Assembly: GCA_005805045.1 (NCBI GenBank)
Contig: SYNW01000126.1
Span: forward strand, 1-21,939
Source: Actinomycetota bacterium
GTDB lineage: Bacteria > Actinomycetota > Acidimicrobiia > Acidimicrobiales > Ilumatobacteraceae
Reading direction: 5' to 3'
DNA length: 21,939 bases
Shown here in pieces: positions 13,810 to 21,538 of the stretch; position 1 is the first letter of the stretch; every line of letters starts with the position of its first letter. Under the pieces are notes generated by a model, which searched no databases, had not been told where the DNA came from, and saw only the letters and a program-made list of their open reading frames with translations. The position numbers and the translations under genes are program-made.

Positions 13810-15168
13810 TTAGAGTGAAGCGATTAATTTGTCGACTCGCTCGTCCTTGCTTTTGAAAGGGTCTTTGCATAGCACTGTGCGCTGGGCCTGATCATTGAGT
13901 TTCAAATGCACCCAATCCACGGTGTAATCACGTTTGCGCTCTTTCGCCCGTTTGATGAAATCGCCACGCAACTTCGCCCTTGTTGTTTGCGGAGCCCGAT
14001 CTCGGGCAATCTCGATCTCGTCGTCATTACAAACGCGATCCACAAGTCCGTTTTGCTGCAATTTATAAAAAAGACCGCGGTTGCGACAAATGTCGTGATA
14101 TTGCAAATCCACCAATTGAACCCGAGAGTCGTCGAGCGCCAAACCATGTCGATTGCGAAATGCGTCGATCAAATGATATTTGATGACCCAGTCGACCTCT
14201 CGACTCAGTTTTAGAGGATCGTTTTCAATCGTCGAAATGCAATGCTCCCACATTTCAAGCGCCTTGAGCTCTTCGGCGGGAAACCTCTCGGTGTCGGCAT
14301 ACTTCAGTGCGCGATCCAGCAATTCACGCTGTATGTCGAGCGCAGACAACTCCCTACCAGACGCAAGTCGTATTTTTTTGCGACAAGTGATGTCATGACT
14401 AATTTCTCTGATTGCTCGGGTTTGATTTTCTAGAGTCAGATCACGCAGATCAAAACCAGGGTCCTCCATCATTCGCAAAATGCACGCTGTTGAACCAACC
14501 TTGACGTAGTTCGAATATTCACTCATGTTCGAGTCGCCGACAATCACATGCAGACGCCTGTACTTCTCGGCGTCGGCATGTGGCTCGTCGCGTGTGTTGA
14601 TGATCGGTCGACTTCGCGTCGTGGCCGAACTCAATCCTTCCCAAATGTGTTCCGCCCGCTGGGCGATCGAATAAATCGGACCCCGCGCAGTCTGCAGCAC
14701 CTTGCCTGAACCCGTAAAAATCTGTCGCGTCACCAAAAAAGGAATCAGAACTTGTGAGTACTTCTCTATTTCATCGCTGCGAGAAGTGAGATAGTTCTCG
14801 TGACAGCCATAACTGTTGCCCGCCGAATCCGTGTTGTTTTTAAATAAATAAATCGTCCCCCGAATGCCCTCGTCGCGCAGTCGCTGTTCTGCACCAACGA
14901 GTAGATCTTCAAGAATTCTTTCGCCGGCTTTGTCGTGCACGACCACCTCATGTATCGAGTCGCACTCCGGTGTCGCATATTCGGGGTGAGATCCCACGTC
15001 CAAATAAAGTCGGGCTCCGTTCTCAAGGAAAACATTTGAGCTACGTCCCCAACTAACGACTTTGCGAAATAAATATCTGGCCACCTCGTCTGGGCTCAAC
15101 CTTCGTTGACCACGAAGCGTGCAAGTCACGCCGTATTCGTTCTCTAATCCGAATATCCGACGCTCCAT
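13810..15168 (-). CDS. pafA: Pup-protein ligase PafA
   Basis: 452 residues, the PafA length. The N-terminus MERRIFGLENEYGVTC carries the nucleotide/metal Glu residues of the glutamine-synthetase-like fold, and NGARLYLDVGSHPEYATPEC holds the catalytic base candidate Asp57. KNNTDSAGNSYGCHENYL and NTRDEPHADAEKYRRLHVIV are further family blocks. It lacks the Dop-loop insertion seen in the sister gene, which is the main reason to call it ligase and not depupylase. It uses ATP to form a gamma-glutamyl phosphate on the Pup C-terminus and joins it to substrate lysines. It lies 41 bases after prcA, with its own TAGGTT box. Confidence 0.95.
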   Translation of the reverse strand: MERRIFGLENEYGVTCTLRGQRRLSPDEVARYLFRKVVSWGRSSNVFLENGARLYLDVGSHPEYATPECDSIHEVVVHDKAGERILEDLLVGAEQRLRDEGIRGTIYLFKNNTDSAGNSYGCHENYLTSRSDEIEKYSQVLIPFLVTRQIFTGSGKVLQTARGPIYSIAQRAEHIWEGLSSATTRSRPIINTRDEPHADAEKYRRLHVIVGDSNMSEYSNYVKVGSTACILRMMEDPGFDLRDLTLENQTRAIREISHDITCRKKIRLASGRELSALDIQRELLDRALKYADTERFPAEELKALEMWEHCISTIENDPLKLSREVDWVIKYHLIDAFRNRHGLALDDSRVQLVDLQYHDICRNRGLFYKLQQNGLVDRVCNDDEIEIARDRAPQTTRAKLRGDFIKRAKERKRDYTVDWVHLKLNDQAQRTVLCKDPFKSKDERVDKLIASL

Positions 15169-15174
15169 ATTCAG

Positions 15175-15180
15175 AACCTA
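15175..15180 (-). promoter_or_regulatory. Leaderless -10 box of pafA
   Basis: TAGGTT on the minus strand, 6 bases, then ATG at 15168. It suggests that the ligase can be expressed apart from prcBA. Confidence 0.55.
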
Positions 15181-15209
15181 GTCATTTCTGACCGCCCGCG
15201 CTAACCGGC

Positions 15210-15887
15210 CTAGCCGAGAAGCGCCTTGATCTCTGCGTCTTCAATACGTCGGAAACAGCGTCGCCGACCGTTGCGCTCGAGCAGAGCGACTTCGAGTTCG
15301 TCGTGATTTAGTTTCCGCTCCGCACCAGAGAGGGCCTGTATCGCAACTGCGATGGCTTCCTGGATCGACATCTGCGATTTATAGCCGGCTTTGAGTCTGG
15401 AAAGAACCGCTTCGCTGTCCCCACCCAACACCGAAAAATCGTGTTCGTCTAACACGGTGCCGTCATACAGCACATGAAACAACCTGTCGGATGATGCATC
15501 GACGCCAACTTCGGCGACCAACAGCTCAACCTCCATCGGCTTTGGTCCCTCACTAAACATTTGACTCAGAATCTGGGCGTATTGATTGGCCAAACTACGA
15601 GCATCTACGTCTTGCCTCGAGAATTGATAGCCCTTGAGGTCTGCTGCACGCACGCCAGCAACGCGAAGTTGATCAAATTCGTTGTATTTGCCCACACCGG
15701 CGAAGGCGATTCGATCATAAATTTCACTGATCTTGTGCAAAGTCGTGGATGGATTTTCCGAGATAATCGCAATGCCATTTTCGTATTGCAGCGCAACAAG
15801 TGTGCGACCTCGGGCTATTCCTTTTCGGGCGTAATCGGCCCGATCTTTCATGAATTGCTCTGGCGGAACGTAATAAGGCATGCTCAT
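15210..15887 (-). CDS. prcA: Proteasome subunit alpha PrcA
   Basis: 225 residues. The gate segment MSMPYYVPPEQFMKDRADYA and RKGIARGRTLVAL are typical of actinobacterial alpha subunits, followed by ISENPSTTLHKISEIYDRIA and GKYNEFDQLRVAGV. It is shorter than M. tuberculosis PrcA mainly at the C-terminal tail, ending soon after RRCFRRIEDAEIKALLG. Alpha rings are non-catalytic and form the gate where the ARC ATPase docks. The ATG overlaps the prcB stop as ATGA, so the two subunits are translationally coupled, as expected for an equimolar complex. Confidence 0.95.
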   Translation of the reverse strand: MSMPYYVPPEQFMKDRADYARKGIARGRTLVALQYENGIAIISENPSTTLHKISEIYDRIAFAGVGKYNEFDQLRVAGVRAADLKGYQFSRQDVDARSLANQYAQILSQMFSEGPKPMEVELLVAEVGVDASSDRLFHVLYDGTVLDEHDFSVLGGDSEAVLSRLKAGYKSQMSIQEAIAVAIQALSGAERKLNHDELEVALLERNGRRRCFRRIEDAEIKALLG

Positions 15888-16669
15888 CGTGATCCCACTT
15901 CTTTGGCGATTTCACCATAGATCTGACTCAACTTCTCGTTAGAAATTCCACTCCAGCCATCTTTGGTAATTGAAGCCACAACGGGATAAATGCCCCGCAA
16001 AGCGTCGGGGCCTCCCGTGGCCGAGTCTGCATCTGACGCTTCCCACAACGCCTTGGCACAAAGTTTCACTGCGTCGTCAACTGTCAGATCACGGCGCCAA
16101 GCGACTCGCATCACGGTGCTGGCGTGCAGCATTCCAGAACCGGTAGCGACGAAATCTTTTTCTTCATACCGGCCACCGGTGACGTCGTAGTCCCATAATC
16201 TGCCTGATTTTGATGACAGATCAAAACCGGCGAAAATCGGCACGACCACGAGACCCTGCATTGCCGCCGGCAAGTTGCTGCGCACGAACATCGACAGTTG
16301 ATTGGCTTTTCCCTCTAGAGAAAGAGTTTGTCCTTCCACTTTTTCGTAGTGTTCGAGTTGCAATTGAAAGAGTTTGATCATTTCCATGGCTGGTCCGGCT
16401 GCACCCGCGATTGCCACACCGCTGAAATCGTCAGCCGAAACGACCTTCTCCATGCTGCGGTGACTGATCAGGTTGCCCGATGTGGCGCGACGATCTCCCG
16501 CCATGACCACTCCACCCGAACATCGCATCGCCACGCAGGTCGTGGCGTGTGGAATGTCTAGATCATTTTCGTCCGAGTGCGAAGCAAACGGCGACAATCC
16601 GACACGTTTGAGTAATTCTCCAAAATTTGCGCCTGGGTCAGAACCAGCGGCGAACATCGGCATAGCCAT
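15884..16669 (-). CDS. prcB: Proteasome subunit beta PrcB, with propeptide
   Basis: 261 residues with a propeptide of about 42 residues before the catalytic Thr43. In mature numbering the active site is intact: Thr1, Asp17 in GDRRAT and Lys33 in SMEKV. The cleavage junction reads IPHA/TTCVAM, so the residue before the nucleophile is Ala (codon GCC), where M. tuberculosis and most proteasomes have Gly. The propeptide (FGELLKRVGLSPF and neighbours) resembles those that guide assembly in other actinobacteria. It starts 15 bases after the pup stop, and its ATG sits 6 bases after a TATCCT box. Confidence 0.95.
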   Translation of the reverse strand: MAMPMFAAGSDPGANFGELLKRVGLSPFASHSDENDLDIPHATTCVAMRCSGGVVMAGDRRATSGNLISHRSMEKVVSADDFSGVAIAGAAGPAMEMIKLFQLQLEHYEKVEGQTLSLEGKANQLSMFVRSNLPAAMQGLVVVPIFAGFDLSSKSGRLWDYDVTGGRYEEKDFVATGSGMLHASTVMRVAWRRDLTVDDAVKLCAKALWEASDADSATGGPDALRGIYPVVASITKDGWSGISNEKLSQIYGEIAKEVGSR

Positions 16670-16675
16670 ATTTTT

Positions 16676-16681
16676 AGGATA
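16676..16681 (-). promoter_or_regulatory. Leaderless -10 box of prcB
   Basis: TATCCT on the minus strand, 6 bases, then ATG at 16669. It is inside the short pup-prcB gap, so it would be an internal promoter for prcBA. No Shine-Dalgarno sequence is seen. Confidence 0.5.
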
Positions 16682-16684
16682 CGG

Positions 16685-16879
16685 CTATTGGCCACCTTTC
16701 TGCACGTAACTCTTTACGAAGTCCTCGGCGTTTGACTCAAGAACTTCATCGATCTCATCAAGCAGGTCGTCTAAATCTGCCTTCAGTTTTTCGCCTTTGG
16801 GAACGACCTTCGCCTCGACAACGACTTCATCTTTAATTCGATCGGTGTTTGCTTTTTGTTTACGGGTTCTTTCAGCCAT
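16685..16879 (-). CDS. pup: Prokaryotic ubiquitin-like protein Pup
   Basis: 64 residues ending KGGQ, the Pup signature. The terminal Gln must be deamidated to Glu by Dop before PafA can use it, and the dop gene lies just upstream. The N-terminal part is basic and disordered. Residues about 30-58 (EKLKADLDDLLDEIDEVLES) are the amphipathic coiled-coil segment that binds the ARC coiled coil. Lys61 is present at the position reported as a pupylation site in other species. The length equals that of mycobacterial Pup. The ATG lies 6 bases after TATGGT, so the gene probably has its own leaderless promoter in the 60-base gap after dop. Confidence 0.97.
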   Translation of the reverse strand: MAERTRKQKANTDRIKDEVVVEAKVVPKGEKLKADLDDLLDEIDEVLESNAEDFVKSYVQKGGQ

Positions 16880-16885
16880 ATGCGC

Positions 16886-16891
16886 ACCATA
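16886..16891 (-). promoter_or_regulatory. Leaderless -10 box of pup, with a possible -35
   Basis: TATGGT on the minus strand, 6 bases, then ATG at 16879. TTTACT lies 17 bases upstream of the box and matches the -35 consensus at 4 of 6 positions. This is the most complete promoter of the leaderless set. Confidence 0.6.
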
Positions 16892-16927
16892 GCCAAAAAA
16901 ACGACAGAAGTAAAACTATTGCGGATC

Positions 16928-16940
16928 AGCCTGAAAGGCT
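16928..16940 (-). other. Short hairpin at the dop stop codon
   Basis: AGCCT and AGGCT pair perfectly around a 3-base loop at the dop stop codon. A T-rich stretch begins only about 12 bases later, so this is not a standard terminator, but it could lower read-through from dop into pup. Confidence 0.3.
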
Positions 16941-18457
16941 CAATTAGTCGGCTTAAAGTCGGAACTTGAGACTTGATTTCCGAGCATCGCGACTAATTCG
17001 GCCGGCGATTCGCATTTTTCGAATAAATGTTCGGTCATCGATCTCGTTCCTCGCAGTGGCTCCATCATCGGCACGCGTCGAAGCGGTTCTTTGCCGATAT
17101 CGAACACGATGCTGTCCCAGTTCGCTGCCACTACATCCGACGGCCACTTCTTTAGACACATCCCTCGAAAATATGCGCGCGTGGTGTCTGGTGGCGTGTC
17201 AACCGCGCGAAGAACTTCTGCGTCATTGACCATGGTTTCTAGATTGGCGCGTAACGCCAGGCACTTTTCACGGCGCATGTCGTGATACTGCAGGTCGATC
17301 GCCTTCAATCGCGGATCATTGGCTCGCAAATTGTGACGTTCGGTCATGCCATCGATGATTCGTTTCTTTGCAACCCAGTCGACAATGTGGCTTTGGGAGA
17401 GTGGATCTTCCTTCAGACCTTCTATCACCTCGCGCCATCTTCGTAAAATCAGCTTTCCGTCCTCGTTGCCAACCGACTCAAGACCGAATTGTGTGGCGTA
17501 GCGCTCTGCTCGCTCACAGAGAATTTCTTGTAGCTCGAGCGCTGTCACTGTTTTGCCGGACTCAAGCAATATTCTTTGACGCAATGTCGGGTCGTGGCTC
17601 ACCTGTCGTATCGCCGCCACAGGGCTCGCCAGCAACAGATCTTCGCCGAGTTGTCGATCTTCGATCATCGCCAACAAGATCGCCGTGGTTCCGAGTTTCA
17701 GAAAAGTCGCAACTTCACTCATGTTTGCATCACCCACAATCACATGAAGTCGGCGATATTTGCTCGGATCACAGTGTGGCTCGTCCCGGGTGTTGACGAT
17801 CGGCCGTTTTAACGTGGTTTCGAGGCCGATTTCTTCTTCGAAAAAATCGGCACGTTGGGAAAGTTGATACGCGACGGAGTTGCTTGGCATCCCCTCAAAC
17901 TCGCTACCAACCTTGCCGGCTCCACAGAAAATTTGCCGCGTGACAAAGTGCGGTGTAATCAGCGTCGCCATTTCTCCAAACGGCACGGCCCTGCTCAGCA
18001 GGTAATTTTCGTGACATCCGTAACTATTGCCTTTTCCATCCGAATTATTTTTGTAGACAACCAGTTCGGCACCCTTGGGCAGCACGGTTTTTGCAGTCAC
18101 CATGCTTTGCCTGACGATCTCTTCGCCCGCGCGATCAAACAACAACGCCTCCGATGCGAACCGACACTCAGGGGTCGAGATTTCGGGGTGCGCATGATCG
18201 ACGTAATAACGAGCGCCGTTGGTCAAGACCGTATTCACCATCTGCACTTCGATGTCAGGTGGAAACACATCGTCGAGGTTGTAACCCCTCGCGTCAGTGC
18301 CGGGCATTTCTGCGGCAAAGTCCCAACCGATAGACGAATCAAATCGGCTCACATACGAATTAATCAGCAAAGACGAGGATGTGATCGGGCTTGAGTCCAT
18401 CCCGATGGCGATAATCCCATATTCGGTTTCGATACCGAGAACCTTGGCAATGCTCAA
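16940..18457 (-). CDS. dop: Pup deamidase/depupylase Dop
   Basis: 505 residues of the PafA/Dop carboxylate-amine ligase-like fold. The start is SIAKVLGIETEYGI, with the two nucleotide/metal Glu residues of GIETEYG, and Asp87 in NGARYYVDHAHPEISTPE is the catalytic Asp equivalent. The stretch from about residue 45 to 75, including WDFAAEMPGTDARGYNLDD, is the Dop-specific loop absent from PafA. KNNSDGKGNSYGCHENYL and NTRDEPHCDPSKYRRLHVIV align with the paralogue. It deamidates Pup-Gln and removes Pup from substrates. The start codon is TTG, supported by an AGGGG 6 bases upstream and a 9-base gap to arc. Confidence 0.95.
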   Translation of the reverse strand: MSIAKVLGIETEYGIIAIGMDSSPITSSSLLINSYVSRFDSSIGWDFAAEMPGTDARGYNLDDVFPPDIEVQMVNTVLTNGARYYVDHAHPEISTPECRFASEALLFDRAGEEIVRQSMVTAKTVLPKGAELVVYKNNSDGKGNSYGCHENYLLSRAVPFGEMATLITPHFVTRQIFCGAGKVGSEFEGMPSNSVAYQLSQRADFFEEEIGLETTLKRPIVNTRDEPHCDPSKYRRLHVIVGDANMSEVATFLKLGTTAILLAMIEDRQLGEDLLLASPVAAIRQVSHDPTLRQRILLESGKTVTALELQEILCERAERYATQFGLESVGNEDGKLILRRWREVIEGLKEDPLSQSHIVDWVAKKRIIDGMTERHNLRANDPRLKAIDLQYHDMRREKCLALRANLETMVNDAEVLRAVDTPPDTTRAYFRGMCLKKWPSDVVAANWDSIVFDIGKEPLRRVPMMEPLRGTRSMTEHLFEKCESPAELVAMLGNQVSSSDFKPTN

Positions 18458-18463
18458 AGCGGA

Positions 18464-18468
18464 CCCCT
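18464..18468 (-). promoter_or_regulatory. Ribosome binding site deciding the dop TTG start
   Basis: AGGGG on the minus strand, 6 bases before the TTG and overlapping the arc stop codon. It is one of the few recognisable Shine-Dalgarno sequences here, and it fits re-initiation after arc. Confidence 0.5.
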
Positions 18469-20143
18469 ACAGGTATTGCCCAGTGGCGGTCTTTTCGATC
18501 GCCCGCCCGCCAGAGTTTGCATCTTTGTCGTCACGCACGAGGGTGCGTATGAAGACGATACGTTCACCTTTCTTGCCCGATATTTTCGCCCAGTCGTCAG
18601 GGTTGGTTGTATTCGGCAGATCTTCGTGTTCTTTGAACTCTTGTCGAATAGAAGTCGTCAGATCTTCGATCGACACACCGCGTTTACCGCCTGCGATCAG
18701 TCGCTTAATCGCCAATTTTTTGGCACGACGAACTATGTTTTCGATCATTGCACCAGACGCGAAGTCTTTGAAATACATCACGTCCCGATCACCATTTTGA
18801 TAGGTGACTTCCAAGAACTGGTTCGCTTGGCTCTGGCGATACATCTCCTCCACCGTGCGTTCGATCATTGTTCTGACCGCCGCGTCAACTGAGCCCCCGT
18901 GTTGATCAATTTCAGATTCGGCGATTGGCACTTCGACGGTTAGATACCTCGAGAAAATTTGTCGGGCGGCAGACTCGTCTGGTCTGTCGATACGTATTTT
19001 TACGTCAAGTCGACCTGGTCGTAAAATAGCCGGGTCAATTAAGTCTTCTCGATTCGTCGCCCCGATCACGATGACGTTGCGCAGACCCTCTACTCCATCG
19101 ATCTCGGCCAAGAGTTGCGGCACGATGGTCGACTCCATATCAGAAGAAATGCCGGTGCCACGCGTGCGGAACATCGAGTCCATTTCGTCGAAGAATACGA
19201 TGACTGGCCAACCCTCTTCACTTTTTTCGCGTGCGCGCTGAAAGATGAGCCTGATTTGTCGCTCGGTTTCACCCACATATTTGTTGAGCAACTCTGGTCC
19301 CTTGATATTTATGAAGTAACTCTTTGCCTTCTCGCCGCCATTCGCCGAGGACACCTTCTTTGCCAAACTATTGGCCACAGCCTTGGCGATCAGTGTCTTA
19401 CCGCAGCCTGGTGGTCCGTAAAGCAGGATTCCCTTCGGTGCGGGCAATTGGTGCTCAGCAAATAGATCGCCATAAAGAAATGGCAGCTCTACAGCGTCTG
19501 CAATTTCTTCAATTTGATCGTCAAGGCCGCCAATGTCGGCGTAGGAAATATCCGGTACTTCTTCCAAGAGGAGGTGTTCAATTTCGGGTTGACTGAGTCG
19601 TTCGAGAAGCAGGTTCGATTTCGGATCCATTCTCAACAGATCACCACTGCGCAAATGAGTGCCGCGCATTGAATCTGCCAACTCGCAAACTCTCTCATCG
19701 TCACCTCGACCCGTGACCACGGCTCGAACCCCATCGTCAAGCAACTCTTTGAGATGAACGACTTCACCGACAACTTCAGCGACGCGCACCTTGACAATAT
19801 TGAAACTTTCGTTGAGTACGACTTCGCAACCCCGTTCTAGATTTTCGAGATCTATGTCTGGATGCACGGCAACGCGCATTTTTCTGCCGTTAGTCAAAAT
19901 GTCGACTGTTTGATCATCGTTCTTGCCGACGACGACGCCGTATCCACTTGGTGGTTGAGTCAACTTGTCTACTTCATCGCGCAATGACGCTATGTGTTCA
20001 CGTGATTCGCGCAATGTATACGAGAGTTTTTCATTTTGAGACACCGCTTGGGCTAACTGTCCTTTTGTTGCGAGCAGATTTTCCTCGAGTTGACGAGTTC
20101 GGTCACGCGCCGATTCAGCACTTGGGTCACCTTCTCGTGCCAT
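18467..20143 (-). CDS. mpa: Proteasome-activating AAA+ ATPase ARC/Mpa
   Basis: 558 residues. An N-terminal coiled coil (about 15-62) captures Pup, and two OB-fold domains follow (about 65-190). The AAA+ module comes next: Walker A GPPGCGKT (243-250), pore loop KYVGE (288-292), Walker B VIVFFDEMD (314-322), then GATNREDLIDPAILRPGRLD as sensor and arginine-finger region. The protein ends in QYL (556-558), the C-terminal tripeptide by which mycobacterial Mpa docks on the proteasome alpha ring, so a working interface is expected. It threads pupylated proteins into PrcAB. It is the first gene of the minus-strand Pup locus and is divergent from a ferredoxin gene; its leader carries a weak AAAGG motif about 14 bases from the ATG. 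Confidence 0.96.
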   Translation of the reverse strand: MAREGDPSAESARDRTRQLEENLLATKGQLAQAVSQNEKLSYTLRESREHIASLRDEVDKLTQPPSGYGVVVGKNDDQTVDILTNGRKMRVAVHPDIDLENLERGCEVVLNESFNIVKVRVAEVVGEVVHLKELLDDGVRAVVTGRGDDERVCELADSMRGTHLRSGDLLRMDPKSNLLLERLSQPEIEHLLLEEVPDISYADIGGLDDQIEEIADAVELPFLYGDLFAEHQLPAPKGILLYGPPGCGKTLIAKAVANSLAKKVSSANGGEKAKSYFINIKGPELLNKYVGETERQIRLIFQRAREKSEEGWPVIVFFDEMDSMFRTRGTGISSDMESTIVPQLLAEIDGVEGLRNVIVIGATNREDLIDPAILRPGRLDVKIRIDRPDESAARQIFSRYLTVEVPIAESEIDQHGGSVDAAVRTMIERTVEEMYRQSQANQFLEVTYQNGDRDVMYFKDFASGAMIENIVRRAKKLAIKRLIAGGKRGVSIEDLTTSIRQEFKEHEDLPNTTNPDDWAKISGKKGERIVFIRTLVRDDKDANSGGRAIEKTATGQYL

Positions 20144-20174
20144 CGTGAATTCCGCCTTTCAAGTCGCGAGCCCT

Positions 20175-20180
20175 ACCGTA
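20175..20180 (-). promoter_or_regulatory. Candidate -10 box of arc/mpa
   Basis: TACGGT on the minus strand, about 31 bases before the ATG. TTTGGA is 17 bases upstream but is a weak -35 match. Unlike most genes here, arc would have a real leader with a weak Shine-Dalgarno sequence. Confidence 0.35.
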
Positions 20181-20207
20181 TAGGTCAAACACCTAAATCC
20201 AAAAGTC

Positions 20208-20220
20208 GTGCCAATGGCAC
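20208..20220. promoter_or_regulatory. Palindrome in the arc-ferredoxin divergent gap
   Basis: GTGCCA-A-TGGCAC, a perfect 6-1-6 palindrome in the 155-base gap between the two divergent genes. It lies just upstream of the candidate arc -35. It is a plausible operator; no regulator can be assigned. Confidence 0.4.
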
Positions 20221-20282
20221 AAAATCCTTGGAAAGCCCGTGTAGCCTATTTTCGTCGTCAATACTTCAGTTGCATAAATTTC

Positions 20283-20288
20283 AAGGAG
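20283..20288 (+). promoter_or_regulatory. Strong ribosome binding site of the ferredoxin gene
   Basis: AAGGAG, 10 bases before the ATG. This is the clearest Shine-Dalgarno sequence in the window and contrasts with the leaderless starts around it. Confidence 0.7.
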
Positions 20289-20298
20289 AAACCAGGAT

Positions 20299-20544
20299 AT
20301 GAAAGTTTGGATCGATCAAGATCTTTGCACTGGTGATGGGCTTTGCGAAGAAATCGCCCCAGAGGTTTTCACTTTGCTCGATGATGGTTTGGCATACGTC
20401 AAAGAAGGCGCAACTGTCTATGCCACTGCCAAAGGAAACGCGCAGGGTGCCGCCGGGGTGGCAAATTTCGCAGACTCGCAACTCGATGCAGTCGTTGAAT
20501 CGGCCGAAGAATGCCCTGGCGAATGTATTTTTATCGAACCTTAA
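20299..20544 (+). CDS. Ferredoxin, single iron-sulfur cluster
   Basis: An 81-residue acidic ferredoxin. The cluster loop is C10-TG-D13-GL-C16 with the distal C72 in ECPGEC76. Asp13 stands where a [4Fe-4S] ferredoxin has its second Cys. This is seen in [3Fe-4S] proteins and in Pyrococcus ferredoxin, where Asp ligates a [4Fe-4S] cluster. IAPEVFTLLDDGLAYV is typical of the actinobacterial P450-partner-like ferredoxins. Cys76 is an extra Cys just after the usual CP. The electron partner is unknown and no P450 gene is nearby. It is divergent from arc and converges on trmI with a 7-base gap. Confidence 0.88.
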   Translation: MKVWIDQDLCTGDGLCEEIAPEVFTLLDDGLAYVKEGATVYATAKGNAQGAAGVANFADSQLDAVVESAEECPGECIFIEP

Positions 20545-20551
20545 AAAATAT

Positions 20552-21313
20552 TTAGGCTCCGACAAATCGGGCTGAAGTCAAGAATCCGGTGTGTGCGACC
20601 ATTCGATGATCTGGTCTGATGGACGCGCCGTCAATGTGCCAAGTGCGATGTAGCACTTCGAGTGTTCGATGATCGAGCCATCCGTCTCGCATCGATTCGC
20701 GGGTCTTGACCGCTTGGGTAATGCTCGGCGAATAAGAAACCAGGATCGCTCCCTTGCGCAATGCACCTTGCGCATGGGGTACTACTTGCCAGGGCTCGGG
20801 CAAATCCAGAACCATCCTGTCAAAACCTGTTTCAGAGATGCCTGCATAAACATCTCGCACCGAGACGTGATAGCGGCTCAACGCGTCAGCGCCCAAATAT
20901 TCCCGGACATTCGTTTGGGCACGATTGGCAAAATCTTCGCGAATTTCGTAGCCGGTAACTTCTGCACCGTAGCGAAGCAGGGTCAGGGACAATGCCCCAG
21001 AACCCAGACCCGATTCGAAGACCTTGGCAAGCGGAAAGACATCCGCCATCATGCAAATCGGCGCGAGATCCTTCGGATAAATCACTTGGGCACCACGTGG
21101 CATTTGAATAACAAAATCTTCGAGGGTCGGACGCAAAACAATATATTCGGCGCCCTTCGTCGATCTGAGCATTGATCCTTCTTCGATCTGCAAAACATCG
21201 CCGTGCGCTAAAAATCCAGAATGCGTATGAAATTCTCCGTCGACTTTCAACGTGAACAAGTATCGCCGTTTTTTGGCGTCGATCAACAAAACCTTTTCGC
21301 CGTAAGCAAACAT
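20552..21313 (-). CDS. trmI: tRNA (adenine-58-N1)-methyltransferase TrmI
   Basis: 253 residues. A small N-terminal beta domain (YGEKVLLIDAKKRRYLFTLK) precedes the Rossmann domain. Residues 70-80 (QMPRGAQVIYPKD) are the family hallmark, ESGLGSGALS (100-109) is the SAM-binding motif I, YEIRED the second strand, and LDLPEPW with Asp170 lies in the catalytic motif IV. The enzyme methylates A58 in the T-loop of tRNA as a tetramer. It is encoded 12 bases after a small membrane-associated protein, on the same strand, probably as one operon. TrmI lies close to the arc-dop locus in other actinobacteria as well. Confidence 0.93.
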   Translation of the reverse strand: MFAYGEKVLLIDAKKRRYLFTLKVDGEFHTHSGFLAHGDVLQIEEGSMLRSTKGAEYIVLRPTLEDFVIQMPRGAQVIYPKDLAPICMMADVFPLAKVFESGLGSGALSLTLLRYGAEVTGYEIREDFANRAQTNVREYLGADALSRYHVSVRDVYAGISETGFDRMVLDLPEPWQVVPHAQGALRKGAILVSYSPSITQAVKTRESMRDGWLDHRTLEVLHRTWHIDGASIRPDHRMVAHTGFLTSARFVGA

Positions 21314-21325
21314 CAGAACAGCAAC

Positions 21326-21538
21326 TTAATCTGTTGAATTCGTGTCAGGTTCTGCGCCGCGCTTTTTGGCACTTTTTCGTCCCAAAAGAAATGACGAGAG
21401 CATTCCTAACGTCGATGCCCCACCGACGAGTGCTTTCAACTGCAGGGACTTGTTGCCTAGAGAGACTTTCAGGTCATCCTGAAATCGCTCAAGGCCTGCA
21501 ATAACCTCATCGCGCGATACTTCATCTTCTTGGCTCAT
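21326..21538 (-). CDS. Small hypothetical protein with one hydrophobic segment
   Basis: 70 residues, not recognised. The N-terminus is acidic and helical (VSRDEVIAGLERFQDDLKVS), residues about 36-52 (VGGASTLGMLSSFLLGR) are a weak membrane or membrane-surface segment, and the tail is basic and then polar (KSAKKRG). The ATG overlaps the stop of the upstream two-helix membrane protein as ATGA, so the two are probably made together. No function can be assigned. Confidence 0.65.
   Translation of the reverse strand: MSQEDEVSRDEVIAGLERFQDDLKVSLGNKSLQLKALVGGASTLGMLSSFLLGRKSAKKRGAEPDTNSTD

Noticed and set aside
17855..18394. A 179-codon plus-strand frame opposite dop
   Set aside because: Dop is unambiguous on the other strand across the same bases. 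The shadow has no motif and no start signal.
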